The translations under genes were made by a program, and so were the position numbers. A stretch of 6,799 bases of DNA from CAYNNP01 sp964398215 (GTDB taxonomy: Bacteria > Planctomycetota > Planctomycetia > Pirellulales > Pirellulaceae). Shown piece by piece: positions 1 through 4,955 of this stretch. Every line of letters begins with the position of its first letter. Position 1 is the first letter of the stretch. The notes below the pieces were generated by a model. That model did no database searches, was not told the DNA's origin, and saw only the letters and a program-made list of their open reading frames with translations. The stretch spans positions 1-6,799 of the forward strand of contig CAYNNP010000298.1 in NCBI GenBank assembly GCA_964398215.1, written 5' to 3'.

Positions 1-56
1 AGCTGGGCAGTTTGATGAATGATTTGAAAAAAGAGCTTCGCGACCGTGGTACCTAA
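1..56 (+). CDS. Possible C-terminal end of an upstream plus-strand gene (partial, unidentified)
   Basis: In the frame starting at base 3 there are 17 open codons before a TAA at 54-56, reading LGSLMNDLKKELRDRGT. The residue pattern (an acidic and basic amphipathic helix with a Leu heptad-like spacing) looks like a genuine protein tail, and the other two plus frames stop within the first 22 bases. If real, this gene converges on the large minus-strand gene whose stop is at 108-110. Seventeen codons are too few to name a family, and an open stretch of this length could be chance. Confidence 0.35.
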   Translation, partial: LGSLMNDLKKELRDRGT

Positions 57-72
57 ATCCTCGGTTTTCTTA
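43..72 (+). terminator. Weak candidate intrinsic terminator after the partial upstream gene
   Basis: ACCGTGG (43-49) can pair with CCTCGGT (59-65) with one T-T mismatch and a 9-nt loop, and the stem is followed by TTTCTTA. It would serve the plus-strand gene ending at 56. The stop codon lies inside the loop, which is unusual, and the stem is imperfect, so this is tentative. Confidence 0.22.
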
Positions 73-90
73 TCCGTGTTCGTCCGTGGT
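71..90. repeat. Short intergenic repeat-like motif (TCCGTG-TTCG-TCCGTG)
   Basis: The segment contains TCCGTG twice, 4 nt apart (73-78 and 83-88), followed by GT. On the minus strand it reads as an ACCACGGA...ACACGGAT phrase. From memory, very similar phrases recur between genes in many planctomycete and other environmental genomes, often close to gene ends. Only one copy is present in this window, so its repeat status rests on that recollection rather than on what is visible here. Confidence 0.25.
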
Positions 91-107
91 GAGCTTTTAA
101 GAAACTG

Positions 108-2579
108 TCACTTTTTGATGCGCAGAATGATCCGACCTTTCCAGCCGGATTGACCGAGTTTCCACATGACCCAATGAAGTTTTCCGTACGGCGTCGCTGG
201 TTGTGCTGTTATCAGAACCATCGATTCACGGCGATCGTAGCCCGCAGTTTTCATGATACTTGTCAGTTGGTTGACGTCCTTTGGCAATGGCTTATCGTCC
301 AGTTGAAGAACACCTTTGGGATCGATACTGATTTTAGCCACGCTGTCACCGAGGTCAGGCGGAGGATGATTCCAAGCGTCAATGTACGGCTGATACCATT
401 TACTGACAAAGCACTCAACAGCGGGATCGCTGATCAAACCAATGGTCGGCCCGATCAACGGATCTTGTAAAACAAGCGTTTCGTCTCCACTGAGTGCGAA
501 AATTGCACCAGGCCGCATATCGTACATCTCAAAAGCCACTTCGGTAATCTCTTTCGGGATGACTCCATCATCGGTGTGAACCATCATCTTTTTCGGCTCA
601 CGGTATTTCAGGTGAACACGGTTGTAGCCAGCGACAACCTTTTGCCAGACAGCAGGATCGTGCTCTTTGATCGCCTGCGTGTTGTTACCTTGAACGCTCT
701 CGATCCATTGATGAACCAATTTTTCAAACGCTGCCTCATCGTCCGGCGGCGGGATTGGTTTTTGTGACTGGACGATCGAAACAGAAACAGGGCCCGCGAC
801 AAATGGCTTCGCAATCAAGTCTCTTGAATCATCGATGCTCAATTGCATACGGCCAGTCGAAAGCACCAATTTGCCAGTGCTGATCTCTTTTTCTTGCGCA
901 TTGAACAATGTTGCCGAAAGGATGTTCTGATCTCCTGTTGGCAAATCAGTGATGTGAATACGTCCATGAGGTCCAATCGGAACAGATTTTGAAATCGTTC
1001 GTTTACTGGGTGATTCCCAAGCAAGTTGCAACCTGCCGCCAGCGGCCAACTGACGATCTGGTTCGGTCAACTTGCCTTCCAGCGTGGCGGCTTTTAACAA
1101 GCGAAAATCGGCATGCCCTGGTTCGCCCAGAATGAGCGTGTCGCCTGGGTCCAGACGGTTGATGGCAACACGAAATCGACCGTCATCGGCGTGTTTGGCT
1201 TCATAGTGGTTTGCCAAAAAAGGTACCACATGAATGTCAGGGTGCGTAGCCGCTTCGTTTAGACCAAGTTGGAACTTCAGTTCGTACTCACCAGCATCGT
1301 TGGTTCCAGTACTTGTTTTGTCTCTCCCGGTATTCACATCGACAGCCCTTACCGAAATCCGTGAAAGCGGCTGGCCATCTTTGTCCGTCACACGGCCTTT
1401 GACAATCCAGTGCTGCTGCGTAATCGCTTGGCCGGTTCCTGCGTGACAGTAGATTTGTTGGTTGCGGACCTTCAGCGAAAGTTTGGGAAATGAATGGCGA
1501 ATCGACCGTAGGATCTCTTGCGGTACGTCTCGGCTTGTATCATCGTCCAGCATCCCAAGTATACGTGAGTCCTCTATCTCTTTGCCTGGGTAGCTCGCTG
1601 GCTTAACGGGTTTTTGCGCCCGAAAGAAATGCACGATGTCCGTTGGATCCGAAAAGTCGAACGCCCGAATTATTGGGTTGTCATTCATCGAACTCGCGAT
1701 CCACAATTGAGATCTATCTTTTGGCCAAATCATTGTCCACCTCTCGCGATTGCCGAACGAATCCGATGCAACATCGATAGTCGTTTCAAGTGCGGGTAGT
1801 CCATCGCGGGCAGGCCACTGGAGAATGGCTTTTGTCATCATGTTGGGCCCATGGTACGGCCAAGACTTGACGGTCAGCGTAACTCCACCGGGCAGTTGAT
1901 GCGTTCCATATTGAGCGACACGAAATTGCATCAAGTAGTCTTCCGGAAGCTCCGAATCGAACTGCAAATTCACTTCTTGTGGATCGCCAGCAATCTTTTC
2001 CAAGACGATCGACTTCATTCCTAACTGTGGATGACTCACGAACAGACGATTTGTAATCAGATCCCCACGCTTTGACTGGTCCAACTTTATGGACGCATCC
2101 GCGAGCGAAAATTTTCCCTGCGCGTCCGTGACAGCGTGTCCAACTCTTAGAAAGAACGGTTGGCCAACATGCACAATTGCGTTGGGCACGGGCTTGTTCG
2201 CGGAATCAGTGACAGTACCGACCAGAGTGGCCGCTGTTGTGAGTTTGATCTGTAAGTCTGCTGGTTCCTTCGAAACCGTTAAAACTTGAGTCCCGTATTT
2301 GGGCGCAGACGTGATCAAGAAAATTTGATTGGCCTTGGTATCGGGATGCTTCATTCGAAAACGCCCATCCACACCCGATTTCGTCTGCACAAGAACTTCA
2401 GCCCTCCCAAAATCGCGCTTGCATAAACAAATAGTTGCATCGGCAATTGGCTGGCCGTCTGCACTGCTGACACATGTGCCTTGTAGTTCGATACCCTGTC
2501 TATTGTCTTGAGACAAAGCAGTGCGCGTGATCAAACACGCCAGCATCAAAACGAACGCAATCGTTATCTTGAGTTTCAT
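108..2579 (-). CDS. Exported multi-domain protein: carboxypeptidase-regulatory-like modules plus C-terminal ExbD/TolR-like domain
   Basis: I chose the ATG at 2579 (823 aa). The frame also opens with a TTG at 2591 four codons upstream, but the ATG gives a clean signal peptide: MKLK, a hydrophobic core, then ALS before Q24, with likely cleavage after S23. A Cys at residue 15 follows Leu-Ala but is a poor lipobox. No ribosome binding site is evident before either start.

Four beta-sandwich modules of the carboxypeptidase-regulatory-like type can be seen. They lie at about residues 31-104 (QGTCVSSADGQPIADATI), 116-195 (LVGTVTDSANKPVPNAIV), 392-466 (VKGRVTDKDGQPLSRISV) and 496-586 (a more diverged copy). 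Residues 205-390 form a region I do not recognise. After a Pro-rich linker near 608 comes an unassigned segment (about 614-741). Residues 746-823 resemble the periplasmic domain of ExbD/TolR (ISIDPKGVLQLDDKPLP, then a PYGKLHWVMWKLGQSGW helix region). There is no peptidase catalytic motif, so the modules are probably binding or structural domains on the cell surface or in the periplasm. No function can be assigned. The gene is divergent from the FAS1 gene. Confidence 0.9.
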   Translation of the reverse strand: MKLKITIAFVLMLACLITRTALSQDNRQGIELQGTCVSSADGQPIADATICLCKRDFGRAEVLVQTKSGVDGRFRMKHPDTKANQIFLITSAPKYGTQVLTVSKEPADLQIKLTTAATLVGTVTDSANKPVPNAIVHVGQPFFLRVGHAVTDAQGKFSLADASIKLDQSKRGDLITNRLFVSHPQLGMKSIVLEKIAGDPQEVNLQFDSELPEDYLMQFRVAQYGTHQLPGGVTLTVKSWPYHGPNMMTKAILQWPARDGLPALETTIDVASDSFGNRERWTMIWPKDRSQLWIASSMNDNPIIRAFDFSDPTDIVHFFRAQKPVKPASYPGKEIEDSRILGMLDDDTSRDVPQEILRSIRHSFPKLSLKVRNQQIYCHAGTGQAITQQHWIVKGRVTDKDGQPLSRISVRAVDVNTGRDKTSTGTNDAGEYELKFQLGLNEAATHPDIHVVPFLANHYEAKHADDGRFRVAINRLDPGDTLILGEPGHADFRLLKAATLEGKLTEPDRQLAAGGRLQLAWESPSKRTISKSVPIGPHGRIHITDLPTGDQNILSATLFNAQEKEISTGKLVLSTGRMQLSIDDSRDLIAKPFVAGPVSVSIVQSQKPIPPPDDEAAFEKLVHQWIESVQGNNTQAIKEHDPAVWQKVVAGYNRVHLKYREPKKMMVHTDDGVIPKEITEVAFEMYDMRPGAIFALSGDETLVLQDPLIGPTIGLISDPAVECFVSKWYQPYIDAWNHPPPDLGDSVAKISIDPKGVLQLDDKPLPKDVNQLTSIMKTAGYDRRESMVLITAQPATPYGKLHWVMWKLGQSGWKGRIILRIKK

Positions 2580-2749
2580 CAAATGACCCAATAGAAGTGC
2601 CTTCCGCTATTTTTTGCGATCCGCGATCCAGAAAGAGTTCGCGTTTGAGAAGACGTGCCAACAAAAAGAACAAAGTCACTCCTGAATATAACGAGCGAAG
2701 AATCGGCTTGTTGCGCCAAAAAACACCGAAATAGACTTAATCGGCAGGC

Positions 2750-2849
2750 NNNNNNNNNNNNNNNNNNNNNNNNNNNNNNNNNNNNNNNNNNNNNNNNNNN
2801 NNNNNNNNNNNNNNNNNNNNNNNNNNNNNNNNNNNNNNNNNNNNNNNNN
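2750..2849. other. Assembly gap (exactly 100 N)
   Basis: Exactly 100 consecutive N is the usual placeholder for a scaffold join of unknown length. The true distance between the two divergent genes is therefore unknown, and a small gene, RNA or repeat may be missing here. Confidence 0.98.
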
Positions 2850-2851
2850 TT

Positions 2852-2874
2852 CGAGCCCATCTGAGACTGGCTCG
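2852..2874. repeat. Inverted repeat (hairpin) adjoining the assembly gap
   Basis: CGAGCC (2852-2857) pairs perfectly with GGCTCG (2869-2874) around an 11-nt loop, starting 2 nt after the last N. Neither strand has an adjacent T-run, so it is not a standard intrinsic terminator. It could be part of a structured or repeated element that broke the assembly, or simply chance. Confidence 0.4.
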
Positions 2875-2940
2875 GAAAACAAACAAAAAAGAATCTGACA
2901 ATTTCTCGCATCCAAATCCGTGTTGCCCTCGAAGACTCTT

Positions 2941-2956
2941 TCGACTGGCCAGTCGA
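2941..2956. promoter_or_regulatory. Perfect 16-bp palindrome upstream of the FAS1 gene (candidate operator)
   Basis: TCGACTGG is followed immediately by its own reverse complement CCAGTCGA, giving a gapless 16-bp palindrome that ends 45 nt before the FAS1 start codon. A dimeric helix-turn-helix repressor site is the natural reading. With no spacer it cannot fold into a good RNA hairpin without losing central pairs. By simple counting one expects about 0.1 such sites by chance in a window of this size, so it is suggestive but not proof. Confidence 0.4.
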
Positions 2957-3001
2957 TTCACAATTTCCGAACTAAATCTGCTGAAAACAGGACCGAACTA
3001 G

Positions 3002-3898
3002 ATGAGACACTCAATCCGTTACACAATTGCGATCGCAATGATTGCTTTGGCTTTTTCCAATACGAATGCCAAAGCCGACGACATCGTTGAAACAGCCGTC
3101 GCCGCTGGCAAGTTCAAAACTCTGGCCGCAGCACTGACGGCTGCCGACCTTGTCCCCGCATTGCAGGGAAAAGGACCGTTTACCGTGTTTGCTCCTACCG
3201 ACGACGCGTTTGCAAAGCTACCCAAGGGTACGGTTGAAATGCTTCTGAAGCCCGAAAATAAACAAAAACTGGCTGGCATTTTGACCTACCACGTCGTTGC
3301 TGACGCTGTGATGGCCAAACAAGTCGTTGGTCTCAATGCAGCAAAAACGCTCAACGGTCAACAAGTCGATATCAAAGTCAATGGTTCCACTGTGATGATC
3401 GATGGAGCCAAGGTTGTGACCACTGATATCGAGTGCGACAACGGAGTCATTCACATTATCGATTCTGTGATTCTGCCTGCCGATAAAAATCTTGCTGAGA
3501 CCGCCATTGCGGCAGGGAAATTCAAGACGCTTGTTGCGGCTGCCAAAGCTGCTGGCTTGGTAGACGCATTGGGCGGGAGCGACGCGTTGACCGTATTCGC
3601 GCCAACAGATGAGGCCTTCGCAAAACTACCCAAGGGCACGGTTGAGTCACTTTTGAAACCTGAAAGCAAACAAAAACTCGCTGCGATCTTGAAGTTCCAT
3701 ATTGTGGCTGGTCGCGTCTACTCGGGCGACGCTCTGAAAGCCAAAACGGCAAAGACGCTACAGGGATCAGCCGTCAGCATCAAAGCAGACGACAAGGGCG
3801 CCATGGTAAACGGAGCGAAATTGTTGAAGACGGACCTGGACGCTTCTAACGGTGTCATCCACGTGATCGATTCCGTGCTGCTGCCACCACAAGAGTGA
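3002..3898 (+). CDS. Secreted protein with two tandem fasciclin (FAS1) domains
   Basis: The 298-aa product begins with a Sec signal peptide: MRHSIRYT, a hydrophobic core, then AKA before DDIVE, with likely cleavage after residue 25. Two FAS1 domains follow at about residues 27-159 and 163-295. Both show the family hallmarks. The H1 box is FTVFAPTDDAF near 60 and LTVFAPTDEAF near 196, the YH-type position is TYHVV at 95 and KFHIV at 231, and the H2 box is NGVIHIIDSVILP near 147 and NGVIHVIDSVLLP near 283. The domains are offset by exactly 136 residues and remain similar at DNA level, so they arose by internal duplication.

FAS1 domains mediate adhesion or binding to extracellular matrix and polysaccharide. 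The protein has no transmembrane anchor or sorting motif after the second domain, so it is probably periplasmic or released. An AGGA at 2989-2992, 9 nt before the ATG, supports the chosen start. A palindrome lies 45 nt upstream and a hairpin 18 nt after the stop, consistent with a single-gene transcript. The family assignment is firm; the ligand is unknown. Confidence 0.95.
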   Translation: MRHSIRYTIAIAMIALAFSNTNAKADDIVETAVAAGKFKTLAAALTAADLVPALQGKGPFTVFAPTDDAFAKLPKGTVEMLLKPENKQKLAGILTYHVVADAVMAKQVVGLNAAKTLNGQQVDIKVNGSTVMIDGAKVVTTDIECDNGVIHIIDSVILPADKNLAETAIAAGKFKTLVAAAKAAGLVDALGGSDALTVFAPTDEAFAKLPKGTVESLLKPESKQKLAAILKFHIVAGRVYSGDALKAKTAKTLQGSAVSIKADDKGAMVNGAKLLKTDLDASNGVIHVIDSVLLPPQE

Positions 3899-3916
3899 TC
3901 AATGGAAGGTGTGCAT

Positions 3917-3948
3917 GACCGCATTCAACAAGTTTGTTGTATGCGGTC
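3917..3948 (+). terminator. Long stem-loop after the FAS1 gene (probable terminator or 3' stabiliser)
   Basis: GACCGCAT (3917-3924) pairs perfectly with ATGCGGTC (3941-3948). After a single T-T mismatch, the inner arms CAACA and TGTTG pair around an AGTT tetraloop. It begins 18 nt after the FAS1 stop codon. No U-tract follows on the plus strand, so it may act as a factor-assisted terminator or protect the mRNA 3' end. It also lies beyond the minus-strand terminator of the convergent gene and could back that up. Confidence 0.6.
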
Positions 3949-3970
3949 CGGCAACTAAAAGAGTTTCATT

Positions 3971-3997
3971 TAAAAAAGGCGGTCGCTTGTACCGCCT
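3971..3997 (-). terminator. Intrinsic terminator of the permease-DUF1559 transcript
   Basis: Read on the minus strand, a 7-bp perfect stem (AGGCGGT, 3997-3991 complement, against ACCGCCT, 3983-3977 complement) with a 7-nt loop is followed directly by TTTTTA. The stem starts 10 nt after the DUF1559 stop codon. An 8-bp inverted repeat (AAGAGTTT at 3959-3966, AAACTCTT at 4011-4018) brackets the element and could extend the structure. Confidence 0.8.
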
Positions 3998-4007
3998 AGC
4001 AAAGCTC

Positions 4008-4952
4008 TTAAAACTCTTCGATCACTTCGCGACCCCTACGAGTGGCAAGTGCATCGTAGACTCTGGCGTCAATGCTCTCTGTGATTGCACGTACAGAACC
4101 ATCACAGAGAGTGAACTGGCAGAGTCCCGCGTGAGGACCTGAAAGACCCTTGTCATCGCCTCCGAATTGGTTGGGGCGAAACTGAGTTTCGAACAAGACC
4201 ATGTGGCCATGGTCATCCGAGAACTCGGTTATTTCGCGAACTGCACCAAACCACGCGTTTTCGAATTCTGCATGACCGCCTGCGGTCGTGGTGCTCTGCG
4301 AGATTGGGCCAATTGGTCCATTTTGCCGTTCACCAAAAGCCAGCGTGTTACTCAAGCCATCCTGGATGGCACGAAATTTCGTACGGCTGTTGCGGTAAAA
4401 CACTCCTTCGCTTTGTGTGGGAGTCGCGTCCAAGTTCACTGCTTCGGTCGCAGGGCCCCAGTTCGCTGCATAGCTTGAACCGGCGTAGCGTTCTTCTGGT
4501 GTAACCGTATCATCGCGAACGACAAAGTAATTGAACGAGAAAGTATCGCTTGGGCAAAGAAAAACTGGCAACGCGGTTTCGCGTGGTCGGCGGTTAGCGA
4601 TGTCCCAGACGGGTCGGTCGAAGTCAATGTCGTCGTACAATCCTTGCTGCTCAAGTTGCGGCAGCATGGCGGCTCCCCAAGCAAGCCCCATGTGGTTGGC
4701 TTCTTCTAATGCAGTTCCGCTGGGGCCCGGCTTGTGCAAATAACCCGACGGCAGAACTTTGAAGGCCGATTCGTAGTTGTGCAAGGCCAAGCCAATGTTC
4801 TTCAAGTTGTTTTGGCATGACATCCGTCGGGCCGCTTCACGAGCCGCTTGCACGGCGGGCAGCAACAGTCCGACCAAGATTCCGATGATGGCGATCACCA
4901 CCAAAAGTTCAACAAGTGTGAAAGCGGATCGTAGTTTGATTTTATTCGACAT
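4008..4952 (-). CDS. DUF1559 domain-containing protein with prepilin-like N-terminus (H-X9-DG type)
   Basis: This 314-aa protein starts with a short basic leader (MSNKIKLRSA) followed by FTLVELLVVIAIIGILVGLL, the type IV prepilin/pseudopilin N-methylation signal. Cleavage by a PilD-like peptidase would fall between A10 and F11; Ala replaces the more usual Gly before the cut. Next comes the conserved family stretch LLPAVQAAREAARRMSCQNN and then LKNIGLALHNY (about residues 31-60). FLCPSD near 131 is another family landmark. The C-terminus has H274, nine residues, then D284-G285, which matches the prepilin-processing-associated H-X9-DG motif exactly, followed by SVRAITESID.

The family is massively expanded in planctomycetes and its molecular role is unknown; a pilin-like surface or secretion-related structure is the usual inference. 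The start codon lies 3 nt after the stop of the upstream permease gene with no ribosome binding site of its own, so translation is probably coupled. Length is normal for the family and the gene looks intact. Confidence 0.95.
   Translation of the reverse strand: MSNKIKLRSAFTLVELLVVIAIIGILVGLLLPAVQAAREAARRMSCQNNLKNIGLALHNYESAFKVLPSGYLHKPGPSGTALEEANHMGLAWGAAMLPQLEQQGLYDDIDFDRPVWDIANRRPRETALPVFLCPSDTFSFNYFVVRDDTVTPEERYAGSSYAANWGPATEAVNLDATPTQSEGVFYRNSRTKFRAIQDGLSNTLAFGERQNGPIGPISQSTTTAGGHAEFENAWFGAVREITEFSDDHGHMVLFETQFRPNQFGGDDKGLSGPHAGLCQFTLCDGSVRAITESIDARVYDALATRRGREVIEEF
4075..4111. repeat. 11-bp perfect inverted repeat inside the DUF1559 gene
   Basis: CTCTCTGTGAT (4075-4085) and ATCACAGAGAG (4101-4111) are exact reverse complements separated by 15 nt. 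On the coding strand the arms encode the LCD of the H-X9-DG motif and the ITES that follows, with the rest of the motif in the loop, so the mRNA could form a stable hairpin about 65-100 nt before the stop codon. Protein constraint contributes to both arms, but a perfect 11-bp match by chance is uncommon. Confidence 0.5.
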
Positions 4953-4955
4953 GAT

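Larger units (their letters stand above)
2580..3001. other. Divergent intergenic region interrupted by an assembly gap
   Basis: This stretch separates two divergently transcribed exported-protein genes and should hold both promoters. Known sequence on the left (2580-2749) is AT-rich in places and carries a tandem GCGATCC pair at 2616-2629. Known sequence on the right (2850-3001) carries a hairpin beside the gap and a 16-bp palindrome. I could not place a convincing -35/-10 pair on either strand. Open frames running through the N run have no coding character and are not called. Confidence 0.6.

Noticed and set aside
2520..2579. Lipoprotein signal (Leu-Ala-Cys at residues 13-15 of the large exported protein)
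   Set aside because: The Cys lies inside the hydrophobic core with a poor lipobox context, while a normal signal peptidase I site (ALS before Q24) follows.
2580..2591. TTG start adding four residues (MGHL) to the carboxypeptidase-regulatory-like protein
   Set aside because: The ATG at 2579 gives a better-formed signal peptide with the basic residues right at the N-terminus, and no ribosome binding site favours the TTG. It cannot be fully excluded.
2616..2629. Tandem GCGATCC-GCGATCC upstream of the large minus-strand gene as a possible operator
   Set aside because: Two 7-bp copies without spacing or symmetry are too weak on their own, and no promoter element could be placed next to them.
2579..2961. 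Small minus-strand and plus-strand open frames spanning the assembly gap
   Set aside because: A third of each frame is N, and the known parts lack signal peptide, motif or coding character. The frame through an arbitrary-length gap has no meaning.
3909..4142. Plus-strand open frame of 77 codons after the FAS1 gene
   Set aside because: It runs through both hairpins and then antisense to the conserved 3' end of the DUF1559 gene, with no recognisable protein features.
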